From Propionibacterium cyclohexanicum (GTDB lineage Bacteria; Actinomycetota; Actinomycetes; Propionibacteriales; Propionibacteriaceae): a stretch of DNA of 64,000 nt. Both the position numbers and the translations under genes were made by a program. Shown piece after piece: positions 19,644 through 28,536 of the stretch (within the stretch, counting starts at the first letter, position 1; each line of letters opens with the position of its first letter). The stretch spans positions 1 through 64,000 of the forward strand of contig NZ_FOGZ01000013.1 in the NCBI RefSeq assembly GCF_900111365.1, in the 5' to 3' direction. Under the pieces are notes generated by a model, which was not told the origin of the DNA, did no database searches, and worked only from the letters and a program-made list of their open reading frames with translations.

Positions 19644-20273
19644 TCAGCGGCTCACCCACTGCGCCCGCGAGGATCTGTGCGCGATCACCAGATAGCGGTA
19701 CTGGACGAACAGCCCGAGCAGCGCCAATCCGATCGCCAGCACCCACCAGAAGCCGGTCAGCCCCACCTGGGGATCGCGCACCGAAAGCTCCGCCAGCACC
19801 AGGTTCTTGGTGAGCAGACGCACTCCGAACACCGCCAGCTCGGCCCCGGCGAGCGAGGTGGCGAGGACGATGACCATTCCGGGCAGATCGACGACGATGG
19901 CGAGCATCACCAGCACCACGGCGACGAGCAAGCCGGTGCCGTGCACCAGCCAGCCGGTGGTGACGCCCAGGCCGGCGAGCAGCAGGGTGGTCATGGCATA
20001 GCCGAGCGCGGCGAGCCCCACGGTGACACCCACCCGGTAGAAGGTGAAGGCCAGCGCCCCGAGCACGAGCCCTGCGAGGACGGCCCCGATCCAGCCGCGG
20101 ATGTCAGCCAGGTAACTCGTGCCGGTCTGGGAGGCCACGAGCGTCGCTCCGAGCACGAAGCCCACGAAGGCACCGAACAGGCTGATCGTCAGTCTCATCG
20201 TCGGATAGCCCCGCAGGACCAGGAGGGCGCCGATGACCAGCGCGAGTATCGCGACGACGACATCCTTGGTCAT
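19644..20273 (-). CDS. Multi-helix membrane protein, DUF4203-like
   Basis: A 209-residue integral membrane protein with about seven hydrophobic segments and very short loops. The first begins VVVAILALVIGALLVLRGY and the last is WWVLAIGLALLGLFVQYRY, and the C-terminus is basic. The repeated Gly-rich helices resemble DUF4203 (TM7SF3-like) bacterial proteins; function unknown. AGGAG precedes the ATG at 20273. It lies on the same strand as alr, with a 73-base gap, and as mug, with an 118-base gap, so co-transcription is possible but not shown. Confidence 0.65.
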   Translation of the reverse strand: MTKDVVVAILALVIGALLVLRGYPTMRLTISLFGAFVGFVLGATLVASQTGTSYLADIRGWIGAVLAGLVLGALAFTFYRVGVTVGLAALGYAMTTLLLAGLGVTTGWLVHGTGLLVAVVLVMLAIVVDLPGMVIVLATSLAGAELAVFGVRLLTKNLVLAELSVRDPQVGLTGFWWVLAIGLALLGLFVQYRYLVIAHRSSRAQWVSR

Positions 20274-20391
20274 GTCCGCTCCTGCGATGAGTTCATCCTC
20301 GGCTCAGGTCCGCCGGGGTGGGCCGGCGAACGGCCACGGTGACCGAGCCACGACCATTATCGCGTCCGCACTCGGTGCGGCCGGCCCGCGG

Positions 20392-20994
20392 TCACAGTGA
20401 GCCGACCGGACGCCGGACGATTCCCGCCGCATCGGCTGCCTCGCCATAGGCATGTGCGAGGCTCGCGACCGTCTCGTGGGCATTGAGCCCGCTTGGATTG
20501 GGCAGCACGAACAGTCGGCTGGCACCCGAGCCGTCATACCAGGACAGTGACTCGGGCTGCTCGCCCACTGCAGCATGGGGCCGGCCGAAGCCCTGCCGGT
20601 AGGCGGTCACGCCGAGGACCGCAACGACCTTCGGGTGGTGCCCGGATACGAGCCGGGCGAGCGATTCCGCCCCGGCTCGCAGCTGTGCCCGGCTCAGCTC
20701 GTCGGCGCGGACGCTGGCCTGGGGCACGAGATTGGTGATGCCCACGCCCGTCCGGTCGAACTCGGCCTGGGCCTGCGGCGTCCATCCGGACGAGACATCG
20801 ATGGCCCGCGAGATGATGCCCGCCGCCGCCAGGGCCGGATAGAAGCGATTGCCCGGCCGGGCGAAGTGCGCGCCGACTGCCGCGGAGAGCAGGCTGGGAT
20901 TGATGCCCACCAGCAGCAGCCGCAGCGGATCCGGCAGCACATCGGGCACCATCGCGCCGCGGAAGCTCTCGAGTTCGGCTCGCGTGAAGCGCAT
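20392..20994 (-). CDS. mug: G/T(U)-mismatch-specific DNA glycosylase
   Basis: A 200-residue uracil-DNA glycosylase superfamily enzyme of the Mug/TDG branch, removing U or T opposite G after cytosine deamination. Motif 1 is VGINPSLLSAAVGAHFARPGNRFYPAL, with the Asn that positions water (GINP). The C-terminal motif is LPNPSGLNAHE, where the Mug branch has Asn-Pro-Ser-Gly. The length is slightly above the E. coli enzyme. It starts 4 bases after the argF stop on the same strand, so the two are probably translated from one message despite unrelated roles. Confidence 0.9.
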   Translation of the reverse strand: MRFTRAELESFRGAMVPDVLPDPLRLLLVGINPSLLSAAVGAHFARPGNRFYPALAAAGIISRAIDVSSGWTPQAQAEFDRTGVGITNLVPQASVRADELSRAQLRAGAESLARLVSGHHPKVVAVLGVTAYRQGFGRPHAAVGEQPESLSWYDGSGASRLFVLPNPSGLNAHETVASLAHAYGEAADAAGIVRRPVGSL

Positions 20995-20998
20995 CGGC

Positions 20999-22003
20999 TC
21001 AGTGCCGGGCGCCCAGGGTGGCGACCATGACGGCCTTGATGGTGTGCATCCTGTTCTCGGCCTCGTCGAAGATCACCTGGGCGTTGGCCTCGAAGACCTC
21101 GTCGGTGATCTCCAGGGCCGTCATTCCGGTGGACTGGTGGATCTCGCGTCCGATGGCGGTGCCCAGGTCATGGAAGGCCGGCAGGCAGTGCAGCACCTTC
21201 ACCTGCGGATTCCCGGTACGGGCAAGCAGCCTGGCGTTGACCTGGTAGTCCCGCAGCGCCTCGATACGCTCTGCCCAGACCTGCTTGGACTCGCCCATCG
21301 ACACCCAGACATCGGTGGAGACGAAGTCGGCGCCCTCGACCGCGTCGAGGGAGTCGGTGACGGTGATCTTCGCGCCGGTCTCCGCCGCGATCTGCTGGGC
21401 CGTCTGGCGCACCGGCTCGGAGCACTGCAGAGAGGATGGAGCGACGATGCGCACATCCATGCCCGACAGGGCCGATGCCACCAGCGTGGAGTTTCCTTCG
21501 TTGAAACGGGCATCGCCGACATAGGCGATCGACAACTCCGACAGTGGGCGCTCGGAGTGCTCGCGCATGGTCAGCTGGTCCGCGAGCATCTGGGTGGGGT
21601 GCCACTCGTCGGTCAGCCCGTTCCAGACCGGCACGTGGGCGTAGGCGGCCAGTTCCTCGACGCGGTCCTGGCCGAAGCCGCGATATTCGATGCCGTCGAA
21701 CATCCGTCCCAATACCCGGGCGGTGTCCTTCACCGACTCCTTGTGACCGAGCTGGGAGCCGGCGGGGTCGAGATAGGTCACGTGCGCGCCCTGGTCGTGG
21801 GCGCCCACCTCGAAGGCGCAGCGGGTGCGCGTAGAGGTCTTCTCGAAGATCAGCGCGATATTGCGTCCCAGAAGGCTGGGACGCTCGGTGCCGGCCCGCT
21901 TGGCGGCCTTCAGCTCGCTCGCCAGGTCGAGCAGCCCCGCCCACTCCTGCGGCGTGAAATCGGCTTCCTTGAGGAAGCTGCGGCCACCCAGATCAATCGT
22001 CAT
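20999..22003 (-). CDS. argF: Ornithine carbamoyltransferase
   Basis: A 334-residue enzyme joining carbamoyl phosphate and ornithine to citrulline. The carbamoyl-phosphate loop [11 protein letters not shown], the HPTQ motif ([11 protein letters not shown]) and the ornithine motif HCLPAFHD are all present. The C-terminal helix carries [22 protein letters not shown]. The start at 22003 has GGAGG about 7 bases upstream; an ATG four codons earlier would place the ribosome-binding site inside the coding region. No other arginine or arginine-deiminase genes are adjacent, so the biosynthetic versus catabolic role (argF versus arcB) is open. Confidence 0.93.
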   Translation of the reverse strand: MTIDLGGRSFLKEADFTPQEWAGLLDLASELKAAKRAGTERPSLLGRNIALIFEKTSTRTRCAFEVGAHDQGAHVTYLDPAGSQLGHKESVKDTARVLGRMFDGIEYRGFGQDRVEELAAYAHVPVWNGLTDEWHPTQMLADQLTMREHSERPLSELSIAYVGDARFNEGNSTLVASALSGMDVRIVAPSSLQCSEPVRQTAQQIAAETGAKITVTDSLDAVEGADFVSTDVWVSMGESKQVWAERIEALRDYQVNARLLARTGNPQVKVLHCLPAFHDLGTAIGREIHQSTGMTALEITDEVFEANAQVIFDEAENRMHTIKAVMVATLGARH

Positions 22004-22061
22004 GAAATCCTCCATTGCAGGCAAGAACGCCAGCCTATCGGCAGCGCACCGCAACAACTGG

Positions 22062-22073
22062 CAGGCTTGGACC
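22062..22073 (+). promoter_or_regulatory. Candidate -10 element of the gene at 22074
   Basis: CAGGCT at 22062-22067 is followed by 6 bases and an ATG. The identical CAGGCT-N6-ATG occurs at 25832. Confidence 0.4.
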
Positions 22074-22445
22074 ATGCTGTGGCGAATAGTGGTCAATGCC
22101 CTGGCGGTTGCCGCCGCGAGCTGGCTGTTGCCGGGGATCACCCTGCGCGCCTCCGATCCGGTGGTCCAGCAGGGGTTCACTCTTGTCGTCGTGGCCCTGG
22201 TGCTCGGTGCGCTCAACGCGTTCGTCAAGCCGATCCTGACCTTCTTCGGCTCCTGCCTCATCATCATGACCCTGGGCATTTTCCTCTGGGTGATCAATGC
22301 CGTCCTGCTCATGGCCACCAGTTCGATCTGCTCGGCGCTCGGCGTGGGCTGGCAGGTCAGGGACTGGAACAGCGCGTTCGGCGGCGCGCTCATCATCTCT
22401 GTGGTCGCCATGGTGCTTGGACGCAACTACGGACGATCCCGGTGA
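22074..22445 (+). CDS. Phage holin family 4-type (PF04020-like) membrane protein
   Basis: A 123-residue membrane protein with about four hydrophobic segments. It is similar in layout to the family named phage holin 4, which in most bacteria is a chromosomal membrane protein of unknown role rather than a lysis protein. The characteristic core [34 protein letters not shown] is present. The frame continues upstream, but that part lies antisense within argF. The ATG at 22074 has a -10-like hexamer 6 bases before it. Its stop overlaps the next GTG start (GTGA), so it is translationally coupled to the tyrosine phosphatase. Confidence 0.75.
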   Translation: MLWRIVVNALAVAAASWLLPGITLRASDPVVQQGFTLVVVALVLGALNAFVKPILTFFGSCLIIMTLGIFLWVINAVLLMATSSICSALGVGWQVRDWNSAFGGALIISVVAMVLGRNYGRSR

Positions 22446-22918
22446 GCGGTCGCATCGGCCCCCGGGTGCTGTTCGTCTGCCTGGGAAATATCTGCCGCTC
22501 GACGATGGCCCAGCAGGTGGTGGGCACCGAGCTGGAGCGGGCAGGGGTGGCCGCAAGGGTTGATTCGGCGGGGCTCAGCAGGGAGGAAGCGGGCAATCCC
22601 CTCGATCCCCGGGCCGCACGCTGCCTGCGCTCCCACGGCTATCCGGTCGGCAGCCACCGGGCCCGGCAGGTGGGCCGCGACGATCTGGATGCCGAACTGA
22701 TCATCGCGATGGAGGCCGGCCAGCTCGACGAGCTGATCGCCCTGGGCGCCGATCCGGCACGCTGCCATCTGCTCACCGATTTCATCGAGGGCCGCCAGGG
22801 CACCGACACGCCCGACCCCTGGTACGGCGGCGCGGCCGAATTCGAGAGCACCTTCGCCACGATCCGTGCCGCCAGTGCACGAATCGTCACTGCTGTGCGC
22901 GAAGTTGCCCATAGGTAG
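22442..22918 (+). CDS. Low-molecular-weight protein tyrosine phosphatase
   Basis: A 158-residue phosphatase. The P-loop CLGNICRS (Cys13, Arg19, Ser20) near the N-terminus and the general-acid Asp of DPWYGG (about residue 125) are intact. Substrates are likely phosphotyrosine proteins, or possibly low-molecular-weight phosphate esters. It is the second gene of a coupled pair with the membrane protein upstream (start GTG within GTGA). No bacterial tyrosine kinase is adjacent. Confidence 0.9.
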   Translation: MSGRIGPRVLFVCLGNICRSTMAQQVVGTELERAGVAARVDSAGLSREEAGNPLDPRAARCLRSHGYPVGSHRARQVGRDDLDAELIIAMEAGQLDELIALGADPARCHLLTDFIEGRQGTDTPDPWYGGAAEFESTFATIRAASARIVTAVREVAHR

Positions 22919-22927
22919 GCTGGACCC
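22916..22927 (+). promoter_or_regulatory. Candidate -10 element of the S51 peptidase gene
   Basis: TAGGCT at 22916-22921 overlaps the stop region of the upstream gene and precedes the ATG at 22928 by exactly 6 bases, the same as at pheA. Confidence 0.45.
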
Positions 22928-23680
22928 ATGGCTCTCTATCTCGTGGGAGGCGGCCCCTCACAGGCGACGGGGCCGGTCATCGACCGATTCGTGGAGGCTG
23001 CGCGCCAGCGTGGCCCGAGGGTTGCGATCGCCATCCTCGGGGCGCAGTCGGAGGCGGGGCGCTATCTCGACATGTATGCCGACCCGATCCTCGCCCGCTG
23101 GCCGCAGGCACTCATCGAACCGATCTGGCTCGTGGACGAGGACGAGGGTGCAGTCGACTGGCCGGCGAAGCCCGAGGAACTGGGCGGATTGATCATCGCC
23201 GGGGGCTGGACCCCCGGCTATCTGGACGCGCTCACCCCCTATCGCGAGACGATCTCGCGGCTCGTGCGTGGCGGCCTGGCCTATCTCGGGTTCAGCGCGG
23301 GTGCGCAGGTGGTCGCCAAGCGCGCCATCGCCAGCGGCTGGCAGTGGCGCGGGCGGGCCGTGGGGCCGGAGGTGGCCGGCGAGGGAAGCACCGAGCTGAC
23401 CGTGCGCGAGGGCCTGGGCCTGGTCGGCCCCTCGATCGACGTGCACACCAACACCCAGCACCTTCTCGAACGGGCCATCGCCACCGTGCTGGCCGGACAT
23501 GCCACGTCTGCCGTCGCGATCGACGAGGACACCGCACTCGTCGTCGACACCTCCAGCGGCGATACCGAGGTCGTGGGGGCCGGTGCCGTGCACTGGCTCA
23601 ATCGCGACGGCAACGAGGTCCGGGTCCGTGTTTCGGTCAGCGGCGGCACGCCGGCGTCCCCCCTCGGCGCCGCTGGGTGA
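22928..23680 (+). CDS. Peptidase S51 / cyanophycinase-like Ser hydrolase
   Basis: A 250-residue class I glutamine-amidotransferase-like fold protein of peptidase family S51 (dipeptidase E / cyanophycinase). The nucleophile is Ser123 in the elbow LGFSAGAQV. Glycine-rich strands are MALYLVGGGPSQATG at the start and GGLIIAGGWTPGYLDAL before the elbow. AIDEDTALVVD near the C-terminus matches cyanophycinase-type proteins. Likely substrates are aspartyl- or isoaspartyl-peptides; no cyanophycin synthetase is nearby. No signal peptide is seen. It lies between the phosphatase and the two-component system on the same strand but appears to have its own leaderless promoter. Confidence 0.8.
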   Translation: MALYLVGGGPSQATGPVIDRFVEAARQRGPRVAIAILGAQSEAGRYLDMYADPILARWPQALIEPIWLVDEDEGAVDWPAKPEELGGLIIAGGWTPGYLDALTPYRETISRLVRGGLAYLGFSAGAQVVAKRAIASGWQWRGRAVGPEVAGEGSTELTVREGLGLVGPSIDVHTNTQHLLERAIATVLAGHATSAVAIDEDTALVVDTSSGDTEVVGAGAVHWLNRDGNEVRVRVSVSGGTPASPLGAAG

Positions 23681-23692
23681 CAAGCTATGACT
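23681..23692 (+). promoter_or_regulatory. Candidate -10 element setting the response regulator start
   Basis: CAAGCT at 23681-23686 is followed by ATGACT and then an ATG at 23693. The 6-base spacing favours the second of two in-frame ATGs (23687 and 23693). Confidence 0.35.
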
Positions 23693-24379
23693 ATGCAGAT
23701 CCTGGTGGTTGACGACGACCAAGCCGTACGCGACTCCCTCGTGCGCTCCCTGCACTACAGCGGCTACGAGGTGGAGACGGCCGACGACGGGCTGGCAGCA
23801 CTCGCAAAGCTGTCCACGACGCGCCCTGACGCCGTCGTGATGGACGTCATGATGCCACGGCTCGATGGCCTGGAGACCACGAAGATGCTGCGCTCCAACG
23901 GCAACGACGTGCCAATCCTCATCCTCACTGCCCGCGACGCGGTCGGCGACCGCGTGGACGGGCTGGACGCCGGGGCCGATGACTATCTGGTCAAGCCATT
24001 CAGCCTCGAGGAGCTGCTGGCCCGACTGCGGGCCCTGACCCGCCGTCAGCATCCCGAGCCGGAACAGAGCAATGAACGGCTGGTCTTCGCAGATCTCAGC
24101 CTCGACCCGCAGACCCGCGAGGTGATCCGAGGCGAGCGCCACATCAGCCTGACCCGAACCGAATTCGCGCTGCTGCAGACCTTCATGGCGCATCCTCGCC
24201 GGGTGCTCGAACGGGGCTGGCTGCTCAATGAAGTCTGGGGATTCGACTTCCCCACCACCGCGAACTCACTCGAGGTCTACATCGGCTATCTGCGCCGCAA
24301 GACCGAGCAGAACAACGAACCACGTCTCATTCACACCGTGCGCGGCGTCGGCTATGTGCTGCGCGAATCCGCACCGTGA
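23693..24379 (+). CDS. OmpR/PhoB-family response regulator, MprA-like
   Basis: A 228-residue response regulator. The receiver domain (about residues 1-115) has the acidic pair in VVDDD, the phospho-acceptor Asp51 in [12 protein letters not shown], and the conserved Lys of LVKPFS. The winged-helix DNA-binding domain (about 130-225) contains [16 protein letters not shown] and [11 protein letters not shown], ending GVGYVLRES. Overall it reads like mycobacterial MprA. It overlaps the sensor kinase start by 4 bases (GTGA), so the pair is translated together. The start at 23693 is preferred because of the -10-like hexamer and the usual MxILVVDDD beginning. Confidence 0.92.
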   Translation: MQILVVDDDQAVRDSLVRSLHYSGYEVETADDGLAALAKLSTTRPDAVVMDVMMPRLDGLETTKMLRSNGNDVPILILTARDAVGDRVDGLDAGADDYLVKPFSLEELLARLRALTRRQHPEPEQSNERLVFADLSLDPQTREVIRGERHISLTRTEFALLQTFMAHPRRVLERGWLLNEVWGFDFPTTANSLEVYIGYLRRKTEQNNEPRLIHTVRGVGYVLRESAP

Positions 24380-25800
24380 TCGATGTGTGGCGCCGCCTCC
24401 TTGCTCTGCGGCCGGCCCACAGCCTTCAGGAGCGCTTGGCCAGCCTCGCCGCTGCCGTCATCGCTCTGGCCGTGCTCGTGGTGGGCGTCACCGCCTACTA
24501 CGCCACCCGGGCCTCGCTGTACAACGAGGTCGACGACGAGCTGGTGGATGTCGCCGGGTACATGGTTGGTCCCATCGCATCCGACATCTCGGGCATGGGC
24601 GGCCTCAACAGTTCGGCGCTGCGGGCTGCGAATGTGAACATCGTGCTGGTCAAAGCCGACCACAGCATTGTGCGCATGCAGGACGCGCCGGTGTCCATCC
24701 AGCCCGGGGCCGCCGAGATCGCGGTCGCCCGGCTGGGTTTCGGCAAGTCCACCCGCACCGTCACGCTCGGCCCCGGCAACGAGCCATACCGCCTTGTGGC
24801 CGTGCCCTTGGAGAGCGAGGACAATGGTTCCTACGCGCTGGTGCTGGCACGCCCGCTCGGGCCGCTCATGGAGACGCTCGGTCAGCTGCGGGCCATCATG
24901 ATCGCGCTGGGCGTCACCTTCATCGTCATCGGTGCAGCCGCCGGCCACCGGCTTGGCAGTGCCGTGATGCGCCCGCTGCGGCAGCTCTCCGACGCTGTGG
25001 CCCATGTCACCGAGACCGACGACCTGGCGCCGATCGGTTCCACCCGCCCCGACGAGCTGGGTGACCTCTCCCGAAGCTTCGACACGATGATGCACTCACT
25101 GGCCTCCAGCAGGCACCGTCAGCAACGCCTCATCGCCGATGCCGGCCACGAGCTGCGCACTCCCCTCACGTCGATGCGCACCAATGTGGAACTGCTCGTG
25201 GCCGACGAGAAGACCGGGATGCTCCCCTCGGGCGCCCGGGCGGAGATCCTGGGGGATGTTGCCGACCAGCTGGGCGAGTTCAGCTCACTGGTCGGCGATC
25301 TGGTGCAGCTGAGCCGCGACGACGTCGTGACCCCCAGTCTCGAGCCCCTGGACTTCGCCAACGTCGTGAACCAGGCCGTGACGCGGGCCAAGAGACGAGG
25401 GAACGGACTCGAGTTCGACGTGGTCACCCAGCCGTACTATGTGGTCGGTGAGCCGGACACCCTGGAGCGGGCGGTGACGAATCTGCTGGACAACGCCGTG
25501 AAGTTCAGCCCTGAGCACGGCACTGTGCACGTGCGGCTCGTGGCCGGCACCCTGACCGTCTCCGACGAGGGACCGGGCATCGCCGAAGAAGACCTGCCGC
25601 ACATCTTCGACCGCTTCTTCCGCTCGAACAAGGCCCGCAACACTCCTGGAACCGGGCTGGGACTGTCGATCGTCGCGCACACCATCCAGGCCCACGGGGG
25701 GCAGGTCAGTGCCGGGAACGTGCCGGGCGCAGGGGCGCTGTTCACGGTGACGCTGCCGCCGGCCCCGCCTGGAGCTCTCGACGAGGGCGGGTACAGCTAG
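24376..25800 (+). CDS. Sensor histidine kinase, MprB-like
   Basis: A 474-residue membrane histidine kinase paired with the regulator upstream. A short cytosolic N-terminus is followed by a first membrane helix (about residues 24-44), an extracytoplasmic sensor domain to about 170, and a second helix (about 175-195). A HAMP linker comes next, then the phosphorylated His258 in [13 protein letters not shown]. The ATPase domain has the N-box [14 protein letters not shown], the G1 box [21 protein letters not shown] and G2 GTGLGLSIV. The signal is unknown; MprB in mycobacteria answers envelope stress. The GTG start overlaps the regulator stop. Confidence 0.92.
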   Translation: MIDVWRRLLALRPAHSLQERLASLAAAVIALAVLVVGVTAYYATRASLYNEVDDELVDVAGYMVGPIASDISGMGGLNSSALRAANVNIVLVKADHSIVRMQDAPVSIQPGAAEIAVARLGFGKSTRTVTLGPGNEPYRLVAVPLESEDNGSYALVLARPLGPLMETLGQLRAIMIALGVTFIVIGAAAGHRLGSAVMRPLRQLSDAVAHVTETDDLAPIGSTRPDELGDLSRSFDTMMHSLASSRHRQQRLIADAGHELRTPLTSMRTNVELLVADEKTGMLPSGARAEILGDVADQLGEFSSLVGDLVQLSRDDVVTPSLEPLDFANVVNQAVTRAKRRGNGLEFDVVTQPYYVVGEPDTLERAVTNLLDNAVKFSPEHGTVHVRLVAGTLTVSDEGPGIAEEDLPHIFDRFFRSNKARNTPGTGLGLSIVAHTIQAHGGQVSAGNVPGAGALFTVTLPPAPPGALDEGGYS

Positions 25801-25831
25801 CCTGCTGTTCCCGGATCACCTGCGGACACAC

Positions 25832-25933
25832 CAGGCTTCAGCCATGCTCATCCTCGTCACCATCCTGTTCGGCCCAGTCATCGCTGCCCTGGCACAGCCC
25901 ATCCTCGGGCACCACGGCACGCGCGCCGAGTAG
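25832..25933 (+). pseudogene. Truncated 29-codon membrane ORF with intact -10 element
   Basis: CAGGCT at 25832-25837 lies 6 bases before the ATG at 25844. It is followed by a short frame of hydrophobic character (MLILVTILFGPVIAALAQPI) ending in TAG at 25931. The beginning resembles the first helix of MnhA/NuoL-type antiporter subunits, with a Pro in the helix and a following LG. Only 13 bases separate its stop from the stop of the converging CHAD gene, so the rest of such a gene is missing. It is either a remnant or a genuine 29-residue membrane peptide; the homology is a weak guess. Confidence 0.3.
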
Positions 25934-25946
25934 GTGGTGGCGATCT

Positions 25947-26798
25947 TCAACGCCTGGCTGCCCAGAACCGCCCCGTGTCGATGATCTCCTGCCGCAAGGC
26001 CCCGGCCCGGCCGAGGTCGACCTTGGGCACGCGGCTCCCGACAAGATCGCAGCCGGCGTCCTGGACGATCCGGCGAGCAGTCGCGGCATCGTTCGCGGCT
26101 CCCAGCAGGTCCTGGAACTCCTTGAACGCCTCGACGGTCGCTGTGGCGCTCTGCGCCTGCGCGGGGTACAGGTCCGCGCTCACCTCACAGGCGTAGCGCA
26201 GCTTCTTGGCCCGAATGCGCACCCGGTGCAGGTCGTGCGGGTTCAGCTTCGTCATCTCCGAGGATGACACCAGCCACCGGTCGCACCACCGGTCGAGGCG
26301 GCGGCTCGCGAACGATGTGGCCGCCGCATCCGAGCGCCCCCTGCCCGGGTGATAGCGCGCCGAGGTCCGCACTAGGTCCAGGGGGCGGCGCCAAGCCCTG
26401 GTGGCCAGCTGCTCACCGATCTCCTCGGACAGTGCATCGCGGCGGCGCTCGAGCACCTCCCGCAGCGTGTCCGCCTCGTCGTCGCGCACCGGTGCAAGGC
26501 CGTCGCGCAGGTGCTCGAGAAAGACGTCGATGTCGCGCAGCTGCCCCAGATCGAGCGCCTGCTCACGGATCTCGGCCCGGGCCAGCGCCACCTTCTCGCC
26601 GAGCAGGGGATCGAAGAAGGAGAGCACTGCGCGCAGCCTGCGCAGCGAGACCCTCAAGTCGTGTACCGGTTCGACGCCTGGCCGGTCCAGACATTCGGCA
26701 CTGCGCTGGTTGACGGTGTCAAGGAGCTCCGCGACGGTGCGCGCCGCGAACTGCCCGGCGCTGCGTGGCGCACAGCGGTCTGGTTTCGCGTCGGCCAT
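25947..26798 (-). CDS. CHAD-domain protein
   Basis: A 283-residue all-helical CHAD-domain protein. CHAD proteins carry conserved His and basic residues and bind inorganic polyphosphate granules. Here the two pseudo-symmetric halves show VHDLRVSLRRLRAVLSFF (about residue 45) and PHDLHRVRIRAKKLRYACE (about 195). There is no CYTH triphosphatase domain attached or adjacent. No signal peptide or membrane helix is visible. The ATG at 26798 begins MADAKPDRC; the frame stays open to 26897 but has no better start. Confidence 0.88.
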   Translation of the reverse strand: MADAKPDRCAPRSAGQFAARTVAELLDTVNQRSAECLDRPGVEPVHDLRVSLRRLRAVLSFFDPLLGEKVALARAEIREQALDLGQLRDIDVFLEHLRDGLAPVRDDEADTLREVLERRRDALSEEIGEQLATRAWRRPLDLVRTSARYHPGRGRSDAAATSFASRRLDRWCDRWLVSSSEMTKLNPHDLHRVRIRAKKLRYACEVSADLYPAQAQSATATVEAFKEFQDLLGAANDAATARRIVQDAGCDLVGSRVPKVDLGRAGALRQEIIDTGRFWAARR

Positions 26799-26847
26799 GT
26801 GTCCAGTGAAGCGCACCGGTGGCCCGTCCGTCAGCAGCCGCCACGCG

Positions 26848-27000
26848 CTATGAGGGTCGATTGCGCAGCGCCCCGGCGACTGCTGCCGACAGCACACTCA
26901 CAATGGCCAGCAGGGCCAGCGCCGGGAGACCCTCACCTCGGCCACCGCGGCGCTTGCCACGGCGGGCACGCGTCTGCTCGGGCACGAATCTGAACGCCAT
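26848..27000 (-). CDS. Small basic single-helix membrane protein
   Basis: A 50-residue protein with a strongly basic N-terminal half (TRARRGKRRGGRG) followed by one membrane helix (LPALALLAIVSVLSAAVAGAL). The ATG at 27000 has GAAAGG at ribosome-binding distance. The basic-then-hydrophobic layout implies N-in orientation. Function is unknown. It lies 49 bases upstream of the CHAD gene on the same strand and may share its transcript. Confidence 0.5.
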   Translation of the reverse strand: MAFRFVPEQTRARRGKRRGGRGEGLPALALLAIVSVLSAAVAGALRNRPS

Positions 27001-27329
27001 CGCAGCACCTTTCTCGCCATCCGTCGTCGACCTCGCACAGGCTAGCGCGCTGAACCGCGCAGTGCCTGGACGGGCTGTCATAGTTCGAGGATCCCTCGAT
27101 CGCGGTGCCAACCCACTGCCCGACGGTCTGGTGGCCCGCGCGGCCCGCCAGATCACGGCTGCCTCGCGATGCCATCGCTGTGTGGCGGGAAGGATCCGGC
27201 GATGGGCGCCAGGGCGGGCGGCCCCCTGGGCGCGAGTACCGGCGACGAGCCGGTCGCTGCTGGCGCGCCCGAGGGGTCGTCAAGGGTGCTTCGAGCCAAG
27301 CAATGCCCCCATCCAGTACAGTCTGGCTC
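27001..27329. other. Non-coding gap before the PTS EIIA gene
   Basis: About 330 GC-rich bases between divergent genes. I see no frame with protein-like composition and no tRNA. The right end carries TACAGT at 27317-27322, 7 bases before the EIIA ATG, as a likely -10 element. Confidence 0.5.
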
Positions 27330-27728
27330 ATGGACGACGGCAGGTCAGGGGCGCCAGCAGGCGCATCGTCACAACCTGACAACCCCACGTCCGAACTCTC
27401 GACCTTCTCATTCCGGATCATTGCCCTTGCCGGCGAGGCCCACAGCCTGGCAGTGCAGTCGATCCGGGCGTCACAGCACAGTGATTTCGCCGAGGCGGGC
27501 ACCCTGCTGGAACGCGCCGAAGCACGTCTCACAGACTGTCATGAGGTACAGACCGAGGCGCTCACCGCCCATGCACGCGGTGAGCAGCTTCCCGTTGACA
27601 TCCTGCTGATCCATGCCCAAGATCATCTGTCGATGGCGAGCACGATGATCGAGGACGCCCAGGTTTTCCTCGACATCTACCGCCGTTTGGCGACCAGCCC
27701 AGCCAATCCCATCCCTCTGGAGGAATGA
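27330..27728 (+). CDS. PTS EIIA, lactose/cellobiose family
   Basis: A 132-residue EIIA of the Lac (lactose/N,N'-diacetylchitobiose) PTS family, a three-helix trimer that passes phosphate from HPr to EIIB. The active-site motif LLIHAQDHL places the phospho-His at 95 and the conserved Asp at 98. The preceding helix FAEAGTLLERAEARLTDCHEVQTE is typical. About 22 N-terminal residues are an extra disordered extension. The EIIB gene follows at once. No EIIC permease gene lies in the neighbourhood, which is unusual. Confidence 0.88.
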   Translation: MDDGRSGAPAGASSQPDNPTSELSTFSFRIIALAGEAHSLAVQSIRASQHSDFAEAGTLLERAEARLTDCHEVQTEALTAHARGEQLPVDILLIHAQDHLSMASTMIEDAQVFLDIYRRLATSPANPIPLEE

Positions 27729-27730
27729 CC

Positions 27731-28045
27731 ATGCTCAAGATCAAACTGTTTTGCGCCGCCGGAATCTCGACCGCGATGGTGGTGCGCAGCCTGCGGGAGG
27801 CAGCCGAGAAGCGCGGCGCCGATGTGCAGATCGAGTCCGGCCCGGTGAGCGCCCTCGACCACGAAGACAAGGGCGACATCGATGTGGCCCTCCTCGGCCC
27901 GCAGATCGCCTATGAGCTCGACCACGCTCGGGAGGTTCTCGAACCCAAGGGCATCAAGGTGGCTGCCATCCCGATGACTGACTACGGTTTGGTGCGTGGC
28001 GATGCCATCCTCGAACTGGCACTCGGCCTCACCCAGTCCGCATGA
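27731..28045 (+). CDS. PTS EIIB, lactose/cellobiose family
   Basis: A 104-residue EIIB with the phosphorylated Cys8 in LFCAAGISTAMVV, followed by DVALLGPQIAYEL, both typical of ChbB/CelA-type proteins. It accepts phosphate from the adjacent EIIA and would normally pass it to a sugar in EIIC. The start at 27731 is favoured because GGAGG lies 8-9 bases upstream; the ATG at 27725, which overlaps the EIIA stop, is too close to that site. Coding is complete and the length is standard. Confidence 0.9.
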   Translation: MLKIKLFCAAGISTAMVVRSLREAAEKRGADVQIESGPVSALDHEDKGDIDVALLGPQIAYELDHAREVLEPKGIKVAAIPMTDYGLVRGDAILELALGLTQSA

Positions 28046-28179
28046 GCTGTTCCTGATCGGTGTCGTGCGCCGGGTCGGCTCACACGAGAGTTCACCCGGT
28101 GCACACGGCCCGTTTGCCCCTACCTTCCTTTCTCGTGATCTTCACCGTGCACTGTGTGCGATGTACCCGATCAGATGGG

Positions 28180-28521
28180 ATGACGAGGATGATCATCGAA
28201 CAGCGACGCTATGAACTGCAGCCTGGCGAGGCTGCCGGTTTCGAGCGGGCCTGGTCAGCCGCCCGCGAAACCCTCAACAACTCGGGGCACTGCGAGCAGT
28301 ACGGCGTGCTGCGCAACCTCGACTCCGCCAATTCCTACGATGTGCAGATCCAGTGGGATTCACTGTCCGGGCTGGTCGCCGGATTCGCCTGCGGCCCCCA
28401 CTATGCGCGCTTCCAGGAACTGGTGGGGCCCTATGACAACCGCATCGTCTCCCAGGTGCGTTCCGCACCCGTCATCGCCAACAGGCGCCGCGGCTGGGAC
28501 GAGGAACTGATCGGCGCCTGA
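28180..28521 (+). CDS. ABM-fold (antibiotic biosynthesis monooxygenase-like) protein
   Basis: A 113-residue single-domain protein with the ferredoxin-like pattern of the ABM/NIPSNAP group. An N-terminal strand IIEQRRYEL precedes a helix, then GVLRNLDSANSYDVQIQWDSLSGLVAGF and HYARFQELVGPYDNRIV. Members include heme-degrading, quinone-forming and stress-related enzymes, so the function cannot be named. The start is either ATG 28180 or ATG 28189. It converges with the TetR gene (15 bases between stops). Confidence 0.65.
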   Translation: MTRMIIEQRRYELQPGEAAGFERAWSAARETLNNSGHCEQYGVLRNLDSANSYDVQIQWDSLSGLVAGFACGPHYARFQELVGPYDNRIVSQVRSAPVIANRRRGWDEELIGA

Positions 28522-28536
28522 GATCCGGCAGCTGGC

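Noticed and set aside
27080-27110. tRNA-like TTCGAGGATCC stretch in the gap before the EIIA gene
   Set aside because: No matching acceptor, D or anticodon arms can be folded around it.
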